DNA of 64,000 nt from Cupriavidus pauculus (GTDB lineage Bacteria; Pseudomonadota; Gammaproteobacteria; Burkholderiales; Burkholderiaceae). Each line of letters starts with the position of its first letter. The stretch's first letter is position 1. The translations under genes were made by a program, and so were the position numbers. Where the stretch lies: NCBI RefSeq assembly GCF_002858765.1, contig NZ_PJRP01000004.1:103319-167318 (forward strand), read 5' to 3'. Below are positions 27,200-35,876 of this stretch, in pieces. Under the pieces are notes generated by a model. That model did not search any database and had not been told where the DNA came from. It saw only the letters and a list, made by a program, of their open reading frames with translations.

Positions 27200-27625
27200 C
27201 TGATCCCAACATCCCACGCCGGGGAGTGGCGCATCGATTGCCACCCATCGGCTCACCCGTTCGGGGTGGGTGGCGGCAATTGAGAAGCCGACCATGATGC
27301 CGATATCGTGTGTCACCAATTCAACGGAACGCAGGCCCAGAGCATCCATCACGCCCAAGATATCGGCAGCCTGATTCTTTTTGTCGTAGCCCCCATCAGG
27401 CTTCGCCGAGAGGCCTAGCCCACGCAGATCGGGTACGACGACCGTGTAGTCGTCGGTGAGCGCACTTGCAAGGTGCCCCCACATGTCGCCAGTTGTGCCG
27501 AAGCCATGCAGCATGACGACCGCAGGACCATGACCGCCGATCCGCACATGGATGGATGTGCCGTTGGTTTTGATCGTGCGCGTCCGCATCTCGGTGGGGA
27601 AGGGCTTCCGAGACGTTGTTGGCAA

Positions 27626-28318
27626 AGTCTTTGATGAGATTGAGAAGTGTGTCCGCGATTGCGTCGCCGCAGGGCAGCGCGATGGCTCGATCCTTAACCA
27701 CGAGTCCTGATGGCGCAGGAGATCCGCTTCGGCCGCGTGGTGCAGGAGATTTCCGCGATGCCAGCCATACCCAACATAGTTTGTATGTGCAGGTTAAACC
27801 GCCGCGTTTGAAAGAGGCCGAACTATATGGTTCGAGTATTTCAGATTGATGAATCAACAGGCGTTCACGTCCATTCATATTGCAATCTAGAGAATCTCTC
27901 CTAGAGATCGATAGGGACACGCGGATTCGCATTCGCTACGGGGCAGGACCAGTGGTTGCCGCCACGCCGGCTTCCGTGAAGGTCCGCCCGCTGAAGAAGA
28001 AAGGCGCAGCGAAGTTAGAAGCGATCCAGCAGAAACGACGAGGGAAGCTACTGCTTGCTTCGTCGTCTCGGTATAACAAGCGTGTTTTTGCGTGTTAGTG
28101 GCATACGCGTGACCTGCCCGAAACCGCGATTTCGAAGCGTGGTCTTCGCTGCTGCACCGCTATGAGAGCGGGGTGCGCCGGCTTTCTATAGGCTCGCGAG
28201 TTCTAATCAGCTCTGCCTGATGTGCAGCCTCAATTCGCTTGAGCCTATCAAGTTATCGCCGCGGGTGGTCGTTAGTTATGGACGTCACTCCCGTTACTTG
28301 GGCGAAACGCGAAGAGGA
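27626..28318. other. Intergenic region, no supported gene
   Basis: About 690 bases between the start of the broken hydrolase and the CAP-domain gene. A plus-strand frame at 27880-28098 holds a basic stretch (VKVRPLKKKGAAKLEAIQQK), but no ribosome site or family supports it; it could be a gene remnant. A minus-strand frame just above the hydrolase (GDAIADTLLNLIKDFANNV) looks protein-like over about 25 residues and may be another remnant. Confidence 0.35.
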
Positions 28319-29377
28319 ATGAAGAACAAAGCGTTGTATTGGGCGGCGTTCGTCGTGGCCGCTGTCTGGGCCGACGCCGCTGGGGCCGCTGCCGGTATCA
28401 GTGAAGCGCCAACGCCCTCCCACCCTCCGTCCGCGCCGGCGGTTCTCGGGCCTCTCATGAGCGTTGCAGAGCCGACCTACGCGAGGGGATCGGGGCATCT
28501 GACACTTTACAAAGCCATCAACGGGCTGCGCGCCCAACTCGGCGTTGGCCTGCTGGCACAGGATGCGTGGCTCGACAGGGCGGCGCAGGCTCATGCGATC
28601 TATCTCAGCAGCAATAACGTCGCTCAGCATGATGAATCAGCCGAGAATCCGGATTTTTACGATGTCAGCCCGCTACTGCGCGGGCGCAAAGCTGGCGCGC
28701 CCACGGACCAGTGGGTTGGCGAGGTCGTCGGAGCGGCGCGGGGGCCTAACGACAGCGAAATTGGTCAGCGCTGTTTCGAACAATGGCTTCACACGGTCTA
28801 CCATCTTCAATCCCTTGTGACGAATCAAGAGTCGGTCGGCATCGGATTCAGCGCGCGCGGGGCATTGGGTTTGAACCTATGCGTCCTCGACTTCGGTACG
28901 CGCACTGACGCGCAGCCATATCCAGCGCCCAACGGCGTTCCCTATGGTGGTGGTCAGCATTTCGATGCCGGAAAGTTCATTACTGTGCCAAGTAGTGGCG
29001 ACAGGGACGTCCAGGTCGGATTCAATTTCGCCGGAGAGTCGCCGCATCCCGCACCCGATATCGAACATCCCGGCAGACCGCTTATGGTCTACGCAAACGG
29101 CGCCTCCGCCGAGGTGTTATCGGTCATTGCATTCAAGCTGGTGAACGGTAATGGAACGGAGGTGCCGGCAAGGGTCCTCGTGTCCCATAGCGCGAAGGCG
29201 AATGGCTCGATTGGCGTTGCGGACGCCTACATTCGGAACAACGCAGCGTTCCTGTTGCCAGTGGCGCCGCTGGCTGCGCGCGAAACCTATAGCGCGACAT
29301 TCTCCGGGCTACGAGCTGGCAAGCCGGTGAGCTTGTCGTGGTCGTTCAAGACCGGAGCCACATCCGTTTCTTGGTAA
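28319..29377 (+). CDS. Exported CAP-domain (SCP/PR1) protein
   Basis: 352 residues from the ATG at 28319, after AAGAGG. A signal peptide covers about residues 1-24 (AAFVVAAVWADAAGAAA). A CAP domain follows, with YKAINGLRAQLGVGLLAQDA, LDRAAQAHAIYL and HDESAENPDF, and a second beta-rich domain fills the C-terminal third. It should be secreted or periplasmic; CAP proteins have varied, mostly unknown roles. A decayed copy of its 3' part lies 4.4 kb upstream, on the far side of the interrupted hydrolase. Confidence 0.8.
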   Translation: MKNKALYWAAFVVAAVWADAAGAAAGISEAPTPSHPPSAPAVLGPLMSVAEPTYARGSGHLTLYKAINGLRAQLGVGLLAQDAWLDRAAQAHAIYLSSNNVAQHDESAENPDFYDVSPLLRGRKAGAPTDQWVGEVVGAARGPNDSEIGQRCFEQWLHTVYHLQSLVTNQESVGIGFSARGALGLNLCVLDFGTRTDAQPYPAPNGVPYGGGQHFDAGKFITVPSSGDRDVQVGFNFAGESPHPAPDIEHPGRPLMVYANGASAEVLSVIAFKLVNGNGTEVPARVLVSHSAKANGSIGVADAYIRNNAAFLLPVAPLAARETYSATFSGLRAGKPVSLSWSFKTGATSVSW

Positions 29378-29474
29378 CTCAGGGCGGTACGCACGCCACG
29401 CACGACGGCTGCCCCGGATGTCGATGGGTGCAAGACGGCGTCCCGCTATCGATCGATGTTGGTGATGGCAAGAC

Positions 29475-30173
29475 TTATCGCCATTTGGTGTCGGGCTGAG
29501 CGTCTGATGCAGCAATTCCTGCCAGCGAGATACTAAGGAAATGGGAGAGTCGCGCCACGAAGTCCACCCGGGCCGCAGCGAGTGCCGGATCCAGTAGCGC
29601 TTGCTGGACGGACGCCGAGGGGTTTGCAAAGGGCCAGAGTCCTGCGACCAAGACGACGAACATGGACGCAAAATCCCGGGCGCTCTCGCTGCTGATTTGC
29701 GGCACGAATTCACGGAGGATCTTTGCCAGTTGAGACTGGCGCTCAGCGTGTTCGAGCTTGAAAGCGCGTACGGCTTCGGTCGAAAGATTACTTTCCAGTT
29801 CGCCACCGAGTGCGCTCCAGAGTTTGCAGATGATCGGCCGGTTTGCGATCGATCTCGCAAGCGCCCTGGCAAGCGATGCAAGTTCAACGCGATCGTCTGG
29901 AAGGTCTGCAGTTAGTTCCGCGGGTAGATCTGCGAGCCAATCCTCGAGTGTCCGGTTAAGCAACGTGAAAAACACCGCCTCGCGCGTCTCGAAATAACGG
30001 ATCACGTTGGCCTTGGACAAATCTACCTTGCGACTAAGCTCCCTGAGGCTGATTTCGCGGACCGAGAGTGTGTCGAGAAGTTCTCGGGCTGTGTCGAGAA
30101 TGATTGCCCTTCGTACTTCCCTCTGCTGGTCTGTCCGGGCTCGTTGGAATCCTGGGTTGATCTTGGTCGTCAT
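29475..30173 (-). CDS. TetR-family regulator
   Basis: A 232-residue TetR-type repressor. The helix-turn-helix is at residues about 25-70 (ILDTARELLDTLSVREISLR and KANVIRYFETREAVFFTLL), followed by an all-helical ligand domain. It lies 76 bases after the SDR gene on the same strand. Two GACCAnTGGTC palindromes upstream of the SDR gene and one before the aldolase gene are the best candidate sites for it (inference). Confidence 0.88.
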   Translation of the reverse strand: MTTKINPGFQRARTDQQREVRRAIILDTARELLDTLSVREISLRELSRKVDLSKANVIRYFETREAVFFTLLNRTLEDWLADLPAELTADLPDDRVELASLARALARSIANRPIICKLWSALGGELESNLSTEAVRAFKLEHAERQSQLAKILREFVPQISSESARDFASMFVVLVAGLWPFANPSASVQQALLDPALAAARVDFVARLSHFLSISLAGIAASDAQPDTKWR

Positions 30174-30249
30174 TGCATTCTCAGTGCCTTCAACCGTCGC
30201 ACGTTGGCTGGCGACGGTTCAGGGCGGCGTCCCGTCTTTCGGCCCAGAA

Positions 30250-31086
30250 CTATACCGGGAAGGAGATTGACTCGCTGATTGTCCGCCATTTCTCATCGGA
30301 TGCGGCCAGTCTCTCGGACATCATCCTGGCAACAGTGACAGCATCACCGCCCAAGAGAAGGCGCAATGGCGGGTCATCCATTGCTGCGATATCGATTAGG
30401 ACCTGAGCAACTCGCGCGGGGTCTCCAGGTTGGTGGCCATCCGCCAAACGTAGACGATCGACAACTGGCTCAATGACCGGCTTGTAGGCATCGCTGATCT
30501 CGGGTACTGCCATGGAAGAACCCGCCCATTCCGTTCGCATGCCGCCTGGTTCGGCGACGGTAATCTTGATGCCAAAGGATGCCACCTCTTTGGCGAGAAC
30601 TTCAGAGAATCCTCCGACCGCCCACTTAGCAGCCTGATATGCACCCAGGCCTGCACCGCCAACTCGTCCGCCGACAGACGATACTTGGATAACGTGGCCC
30701 GCCCGCTGGGCGCGCATGACAGGAAGTGCCGCGCGCGTAAGATTCACAACGCCATAGAAGTTTGCATCGATTTGTGCCCGAAACACGTTGTCGGGCATGT
30801 CTTCGATGGCCGCGACGTCAGCATATCCGGCGTTGTTGACTAGCACGTCAAGCCGGCCGAAGGTCGCAACAGTCTCTGCGACCGCGTGTCGCGCACCGTC
30901 CACGTCGGTGACATCGAGTGCAAGCACCTTGATCCTCGGCCCATACGCCGAAAGAAGGTCGTCCAGTTGGCTCGTGTTTCGCGCTGTTGCAACGAGATTC
31001 TCTCCTGCCTGCAGGACGCCTTCGGCAATTTTGCGCCCGAGGCCGCGTGAACTTCCGGTGATCAGCCAAGTTTTGTGTTTGCTCAT
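30250..31086 (-). CDS. Short-chain dehydrogenase/reductase
   Basis: A 278-residue SDR. Cofactor motif TGSSRGLG lies at residues 11-18, then VLVNNAGYADVAAIEDM, the catalytic Ser in IQVSSVGGRVGG and Tyr-x-x-x-Lys as YQAAK. It oxidises or reduces a hydroxyl/keto group with NAD(P). The gene heads the unit with the TetR regulator and has paired palindromes 120-160 bases upstream. Confidence 0.87.
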   Translation of the reverse strand: MSKHKTWLITGSSRGLGRKIAEGVLQAGENLVATARNTSQLDDLLSAYGPRIKVLALDVTDVDGARHAVAETVATFGRLDVLVNNAGYADVAAIEDMPDNVFRAQIDANFYGVVNLTRAALPVMRAQRAGHVIQVSSVGGRVGGAGLGAYQAAKWAVGGFSEVLAKEVASFGIKITVAEPGGMRTEWAGSSMAVPEISDAYKPVIEPVVDRLRLADGHQPGDPARVAQVLIDIAAMDDPPLRLLLGGDAVTVARMMSERLAASDEKWRTISESISFPV

Positions 31087-31208
31087 CTGAGTTTTCCCGA
31101 GAGTTGAAATTCCACAACGTGTGCATGCGTGGCGCTGCGGCGCAACCGACGTCTAAAACCGCTAGCCATGGACCGCATCCCCACGCGAGGGCAGTTCATG
31201 CATATATC

Positions 31209-31221
31209 GGACCATTGGTCC
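31209..31221. promoter_or_regulatory. GACCAnTGGTC palindrome, site 1
   Basis: GGACCATTGGTCC: six-base arms GGACCA/TGGTCC with one central base. It lies 22 bases from a second copy and upstream of the SDR gene. A third copy precedes the aldolase gene, so one regulator probably controls both units; the TetR protein next to the SDR is the leading candidate. Confidence 0.55.
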
Positions 31222-31230
31222 TATATTAAA

Positions 31231-31243
31231 AGACCAGTGGTCT
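31231..31243. promoter_or_regulatory. GACCAnTGGTC palindrome, site 2
   Basis: AGACCAGTGGTCT: perfect six-base arms with one central base, centred 22 bases from site 1, which puts both on the same DNA face. The AT-rich gap between them (CTATATTAAA) could be a -10 element that bound protein would cover. Confidence 0.55.
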
Positions 31244-31648
31244 ATTGTCAAATGTCTATTCAGGGCAGTGGATGGAGACGGCGGGCGCTATGGCTTGGTG
31301 GTCGGTGATGGCGTCGTGGCGCCATTTACGGTGAAGCGCCGCGACGGGATTCTGTTTGCCGTACAGCCGGGGCCCTACGGGTACCGTCGGACGCTGGCAC
31401 CAAGTCAGGCTCGTTGTAGGCCGAGCCGCCTCGAAGCGTTGGGGAATACGCTAGTTGGTGTGACAAATAGGGGGGGGCACGCCCGGCTAGTTACAGGTAT
31501 GGCTGGCCTGGCTGGCCTGATTCTTGTTGCGACTCAACGGCGTGTGGTGGACGGGTATCGCGTATGGTGGCGAGGCGGCTCCGCGAAAGTGTTGCGGTCG
31601 ACGTCGAACCGCATGCAGAATTGCAGCAAAACTACATTCGCCCTCAGC
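31244..31648. other. Intergenic region, no supported gene
   Basis: About 400 bases before the LysR start. The LysR frame is open upstream through most of it, but the translation has no family resemblance and ends at the usual LysR beginning only at 31649. Nothing else was seen. Confidence 0.35.
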
Positions 31649-32542
31649 ATGGAAACACCAGATCGCTTGCTGCGCAGTTTCCTGCGTATCGCTTCGCTCA
31701 AGTCGTTGTCGAAGGCCGCTGACGACCTTGAACAAACGCAATCGGGCGTGAGTAAGCAGCTGGCCGCGCTGGAGGCCCACATGGGCAAGGCGTTGTTTAC
31801 GCGTACCGGACGTGGCGTTGCGTTGACGGAAGCCGGGCAAAAGCTGCAGGAGGCCATCGAAGGCCCGTATCGTGCCATCGACCAAGCCGTGGACTTGATT
31901 CGCGAAGCGCATGGCCATACAGAAGGGACGGTCCGGCTCGCGCTAGTTCACACCGTTAGCTACTACTTCATCGGCGATGTGGTCGCAAGTTTTGTCAGCG
32001 CGCATCCTGGTGTCAATCTCTCGATGATGGGCCGAAGCTCTCCGGAGGTCGTTGCTTTGGTGGAGAGCGGCAAGGCGGACCTGGGCGTGACCTACGACAC
32101 GGCTGTCGATACGGCCGCACTTGCAGTGCATCCTCTTTTTGAGGATACGATGTGCCTGGTGGAGCGGGGCGACGTTTCTCATGTTGCTATCGGCCCGGGC
32201 ATTGATCTGGGCGATCGCGAGCTTCGCCTGGTCACATTTCCTCAAGGGTATGCACTTCGGCGGATGCTTGACGGCGCTGGTCTGAAAGCGACGTATGTTG
32301 CGGAAGCCGAGACCGTGGACGCCATCCTGAAGCTCGTATCGACCGGTGTCGGCTCCTGTATCCTCCCCAGTCGCTTGCCGGAAAAACTGCTCGCCGAATA
32401 CGGCTTATGCAAGGTCTTGATCCGTACACCTTTGCTCAGACGGCGCATGGTGGCGGTGACGCATCCGGAACGGCACTCATTTCCGCTTGCGGAGGCATTG
32501 CTGTCGCGTGCGCTACAAGTCGCAAAGTCGATGGACACGTGA
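31649..32542 (+). CDS. LysR-family regulator
   Basis: 297 residues from the ATG at 31649. The winged helix-turn-helix reads LRSFLRIASLKSLSKAADDL and QTQSGVSKQLAALEAHMG, then the linker helix and an effector domain with a ligand cleft. The frame is open for a further 127 codons upstream without family similarity. It stands 114 bases before the aldolase/transporter operon on the same strand, which it probably regulates. Confidence 0.88.
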   Translation: METPDRLLRSFLRIASLKSLSKAADDLEQTQSGVSKQLAALEAHMGKALFTRTGRGVALTEAGQKLQEAIEGPYRAIDQAVDLIREAHGHTEGTVRLALVHTVSYYFIGDVVASFVSAHPGVNLSMMGRSSPEVVALVESGKADLGVTYDTAVDTAALAVHPLFEDTMCLVERGDVSHVAIGPGIDLGDRELRLVTFPQGYALRRMLDGAGLKATYVAEAETVDAILKLVSTGVGSCILPSRLPEKLLAEYGLCKVLIRTPLLRRRMVAVTHPERHSFPLAEALLSRALQVAKSMDT

Positions 32543-32619
32543 CGCGCTGAAATAGCTGCTATGACGCCGGCTCCGTAGCTCGTCGGCGGCCCAAATCCCA
32601 TACTGGCTCTCAATCCTTT

Positions 32620-32632
32620 GGACCATTGGTCA
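32620..32632. promoter_or_regulatory. GACCAnTGGTC palindrome, site 3
   Basis: GGACCATTGGTCA, the same core as the two sites at 31.2 kb, 25 bases before the aldolase ATG. It would lie at or just after the transcription start, where a bound repressor blocks transcription. Confidence 0.55.
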
Positions 32633-32656
32633 AGGGAAACCCCGGAGAGAACCCGT

Positions 32657-33436
32657 ATGAACGCCCCCTTGAGAGACAAATCGTATTTTGACCAGCGCGC
32701 CACCAGCGACATGGCGATGCATCTGCGGAACCAGTCGCGGACCACCCGAGAAACCATGGCCTATGCGTGCCGCATTTTGGCTATGACAGAACAGGAGGCC
32801 GGTCTGGCGGGCCAGATCAGTGTTCGCTCGGAACGACCTGGCGCTTACTGGACCCTTCGATTCGGGCTGGGTTTTGACGAGGCGACACCTGCCGACTTTA
32901 TCGAGGTCGATCGGGATCTGAACACGCTGACTGGGGAAGGCATGGCGAATCCTGCCACGCGTTTTCACCTGTGGGTCTATGACGCCCGGCCAGACGTCAA
33001 TTCCATTATTCATACCCATTCTCCGTGGGCGAGTGCGCTTGCAGCTGCGCGACAGCCGCTCGTGATTGCTCAGATGGACATGACGCCCCTGCACAACGAC
33101 TGCGCGTTTCTTGGGGATTGGCCAGGCGTTCCCATTGCCGACCAGGAAGGCGTCGTTATCTCGGAGGCTCTTGGCGACAAACGGGCAATTATCCTCGCGC
33201 ATCACGGATATTTGACCGCAGGCCAGACATGTGAAGAAGCGACTTATCTGTCCGTCTATCTTGAGCGCGCCGCTCGCATGCAGATTCGGGCGCAAGCTTT
33301 CGGTCCCCTCACACCGGTCAACGAAGACCTCGCGAAGGAAGCGCACGATTATTTACTGAAGCCGTCCATCGTCAACACCACGTTTTCCTATTGGGCCCGC
33401 CAGACGCACGGCATCGCGCCCTACGTGAAGGCATGA
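32657..33436 (+). CDS. Class II aldolase/adducin family protein
   Basis: 259 residues from the ATG at 32657, after CGGAGAG. Zinc ligands are in IIHTHSPWAS and in LAHHGYLTAG, the usual His-x-His and His-His-Gly arrangement. An early Ser/Gly-rich phosphate-binding loop is not obvious, so a non-phosphorylated substrate or decarboxylase-type reaction is possible. It is first in an operon with an MHS transporter and a DsbA-fold isomerase, suggesting uptake and cleavage of an organic acid. Confidence 0.85.
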   Translation: MNAPLRDKSYFDQRATSDMAMHLRNQSRTTRETMAYACRILAMTEQEAGLAGQISVRSERPGAYWTLRFGLGFDEATPADFIEVDRDLNTLTGEGMANPATRFHLWVYDARPDVNSIIHTHSPWASALAAARQPLVIAQMDMTPLHNDCAFLGDWPGVPIADQEGVVISEALGDKRAIILAHHGYLTAGQTCEEATYLSVYLERAARMQIRAQAFGPLTPVNEDLAKEAHDYLLKPSIVNTTFSYWARQTHGIAPYVKA

Positions 33437-33470
33437 CGCGTGCGTCGTACGCGTGAGACAAAACGGAGAC

Positions 33471-34799
33471 ATGGCGATGAACACAAACAACAGCACGCGT
33501 TCGCGTCGTCACTACATCACGGCTGGTCTCGCCAGCATGATGGGTACGACGATCGAATGGTACGATTTCTTCCTCTACGGCACGGCTGCCGCCCTCATTT
33601 TTAACAAGATTTTCTTTCCTTCGTTCGATCCGCTGACCGGCACATTGGCGGCGTTTGCTACGTACTCAGTCGGTTTCTTCGCCCGTCCCTTGGGTGGCGT
33701 CGTGTTTGGTCACTTCGGCGATCGGGTCGGCCGGAAAGCCATGCTGCTCATTACGCTGTTCATGATGGGCATTCCGACTATTCTCATCGGCCTCATCCCT
33801 TCCTATGAGAGCATCGGCTACTGGGCTGCTGTCGGCCTTGTACTGCTTCGCTTCCTGCAGGGTGTGGCGGTGGGTGGTGAGTGGGGCGGTGCCGTGCTGA
33901 TGGCTGTGGAACACGCACCGGAAGGTAAGAAGGGATTCTTTGGCAGCCTGCCGCAGGCAGGCGTCGCTCCAGGTCTGATCCTTTCTTCTTTGGCGATGGG
34001 GATGGTGGCCACCCTGCCGGAGCAAGACATGCTGACTTGGGGCTGGCGCGTGCCGTTCCTCGCTAGCGTGGTCTTGCTTGCAGTGGGTTGGTTCATCCGC
34101 GCCAAGGTGCAGGAGTCGCCCGACTTCGAGCAGATGCGAAAGTCTGGCGAGAAGGTGGACATGCCGGCACTGGTTGTGTTGCGCCAGTACCCTCGTCAAG
34201 TCCTGACCGTCATCGGTGGTCGCCTGGCCGAAGTCACGTGGTTCTACACCGTTGTGACCTTTGCCCTGGCATACGCCACAGGCACGCTCGGCATTCCCAA
34301 GACAGTCATGCTCGATGCCACGGTCTGGGGCGCTGCCGCAGCGCTGTTCACGATGCCGCTATGTGGGTTCTTGGCTGACCGATTCAGCTTCAAGTGGGTC
34401 TTCATGGCGGGCACGGTGGGGATCTTGGTATTCGCGCCGCAGTTCTTCGCTTTGCTGCAGACTTTAGATCCGAAGAACGTGACGATTGCCATCGCAGTGG
34501 CGGTCGGCGTGGTCTACGCCTGTCTGTACGGACCCGAAGGCAGCCTGTTCTCCGCTCAGTTCCCGCCGGAGGTCCGCTATAGCGGTATTTCGATCGGCGT
34601 GCAGGTTTCCGGTGCGATCGGCGGTGGATTGGCGCCAATTGTAGCAACGTCGTTACTGAACTATGGTGGGGGTGACCCTTCTTACATCGTCTGGTACCTC
34701 GGTGCACTGGCGGTGATTGCCTTTGTCAGTACGGCACTCATGCGTGATGTCAACGTGGTAACGCCCGCCGTTTCGATGGCGAAGGGTAAGCGTGTATGA
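33471..34799 (+). CDS. MFS transporter, metabolite:H+ symporter (MHS) family
   Basis: 442 residues from the ATG at 33471, after ACGGAGAC. It has the MHS opening GTTIEWYDFFLYGTAAALIF with the charged first helix, the loop motif FGDRVGRKAML and the mid-protein RFLQGVAVGGEWGGAVL. Twelve hydrophobic segments are visible. Members take up citrate, ketoglutarate, shikimate, betaine or aromatic acids. Its stop overlaps the next start by four bases, so the operon is translationally coupled. Confidence 0.9.
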   Translation: MAMNTNNSTRSRRHYITAGLASMMGTTIEWYDFFLYGTAAALIFNKIFFPSFDPLTGTLAAFATYSVGFFARPLGGVVFGHFGDRVGRKAMLLITLFMMGIPTILIGLIPSYESIGYWAAVGLVLLRFLQGVAVGGEWGGAVLMAVEHAPEGKKGFFGSLPQAGVAPGLILSSLAMGMVATLPEQDMLTWGWRVPFLASVVLLAVGWFIRAKVQESPDFEQMRKSGEKVDMPALVVLRQYPRQVLTVIGGRLAEVTWFYTVVTFALAYATGTLGIPKTVMLDATVWGAAAALFTMPLCGFLADRFSFKWVFMAGTVGILVFAPQFFALLQTLDPKNVTIAIAVAVGVVYACLYGPEGSLFSAQFPPEVRYSGISIGVQVSGAIGGGLAPIVATSLLNYGGGDPSYIVWYLGALAVIAFVSTALMRDVNVVTPAVSMAKGKRV

Positions 34800-35437
34800 G
34801 CGACAGCGCGTATATCGAATATTATTTTTGGCTCAATTCTGACTGGGCGTATCTCGGCGCTGATAGGCTGGATGCACTGGCGCGTCGCACGGGTGTGGAA
34901 ATCCGACATAAGCCAGTCAATCTTCCAGAGGTGTATAAGCGTACCGGAGGCGTGCTGCTGGGACAGCGTGCACCTGAGCGGCAGCAATACCGGATTGTCG
35001 AGTTGAACCGGTGGTGCAGGAAGCTCAGGATTGATCTGAACCCGAGCCCCAAGTACATGTGCCCGGACGCGGGTCTCGCCTCCCGTGTCGTGATCGCCGC
35101 CGATAGATTAGGATTGCCTGTCCTTGAACTCTATAAGGCAATCCTTCGCGCAGAGTGGTGTGAGGACCTCGATATCTCGTCCGAAGAAACCTTGCAGACG
35201 ATCCTGGATCGTCTGGGCTTGGCAGGAACCGGCGTGATGGAGTTGGCCCACGCCAACGAATCGGAGAAGCTCTACCAACGCTACACCGAGGAGGCAATCG
35301 GTGTGGGTGTTTTCGGGTCACCCTCCTACGTCTTCGACGGAGAATTGTTCTGGGGACAGGACCGCCTCGAGATGCTAGAGGAGGCGGTGCTGGCGCGAAG
35401 GGTTGCTCAAACCGATGACATTGTCATCGGACAATAG
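34796..35437 (+). CDS. DsbA-fold isomerase, 2-hydroxychromene-2-carboxylate isomerase type
   Basis: A 213-residue protein starting with YYFWLNSDWAYLGADRLDAL and ending in IGVGVFGSPSYVFDGELFWG then QDRLEMLEEAV, the hallmark of the HCCA isomerase/kappa-GST family. A Ser (LNSDW) takes the catalytic place. Members do glutathione-dependent cis-trans isomerisation in aromatic catabolism. Coupled to the transporter before it, it supports an aromatic or ring-derived acid as the operon's substrate (inference). Confidence 0.87.
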   Translation: MSDSAYIEYYFWLNSDWAYLGADRLDALARRTGVEIRHKPVNLPEVYKRTGGVLLGQRAPERQQYRIVELNRWCRKLRIDLNPSPKYMCPDAGLASRVVIAADRLGLPVLELYKAILRAEWCEDLDISSEETLQTILDRLGLAGTGVMELAHANESEKLYQRYTEEAIGVGVFGSPSYVFDGELFWGQDRLEMLEEAVLARRVAQTDDIVIGQ

Positions 35438-35462
35438 GGGCGTGTTCGAGGGTGGATAGGGA

Positions 35463-35500
35463 AAGCCGGGCGGTATTACCGACCGGCTTCTTTTCTATTT
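35463..35500 (+). terminator. Rho-independent terminator of the aldolase operon
   Basis: AAGCCGG, G, CGGT, loop ATT, ACCG, A, CCGGCTT: an 11-pair stem with one internal mismatch, followed by CTTTTCTATTT. It lies 25 bases after the isomerase stop. Confidence 0.85.
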
Positions 35501-35555
35501 TTGCAAGCCTGCCAAAGCCACCTATGCTTGAAGTACTTGTTCTGGGAATCCCTCC

Positions 35556-35780
35556 ATGCCCGACACACCGAGAACGCGCACTGGCCGCGCGTTGTTTCGC
35601 AGTATGACGACTGGCCTAGTCGTTGCCCTACTTGCCACGGCGATGGTGGGATGCGAGGGCGTTCCCCGGGATACCACCGCGACGCCGCCACCGCCGCGTG
35701 AGTCATTTACCCGTGGCGACGAAGTCTATCCTGCGCCCAACACGGTACGAGATCAGCGGCCAGCTCCGCGAGCGCCATAG
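35556..35780 (+). CDS. Small putative lipoprotein
   Basis: A 74-residue protein with a positively charged start, a hydrophobic segment (TTGLVVALLATAMV) and Gly-Cys, which is a usable though imperfect lipobox (AMVGC). The mature part is about 40 residues, Pro- and Thr-rich (TTATPPPPRESF). An internal Met at residue 17 could also be the start. I recognise no family; it would be an envelope-anchored peptide. Confidence 0.55.
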   Translation: MPDTPRTRTGRALFRSMTTGLVVALLATAMVGCEGVPRDTTATPPPPRESFTRGDEVYPAPNTVRDQRPAPRAP

Positions 35781-35876
35781 CTTGAAGAGGTTCGCTTGTC
35801 TGCGGTTCGAGGCATGGACTACGCCTTCCCAAGGCGCCCCGTCCAGGTGGCGGCGCGCCGCGCTCGTCCATGCGCC

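Larger units (their letters stand above)
24946..27589 (-). pseudogene. Alpha/beta hydrolase gene split by an IS605-type insertion
   Basis: The 5' part (27589 down to 27200) encodes the hydrolase start: VVMLHGFGTTGDMWG for the oxyanion site and VTHDIGIMVG with a likely Asp nucleophile, to GVGCWDQ. The 3' part (25398 down to 24946) continues IKQDPSMWHFGFGGHDMERL to the catalytic His in CGHWITEEQP. Removing the element exactly rejoins WDQ to IKQ in frame and gives 280 residues. The HDxG nucleophile and cap sequence fit the epoxide hydrolase/haloacetate dehalogenase class. As it stands the gene is inactive. Confidence 0.9.
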
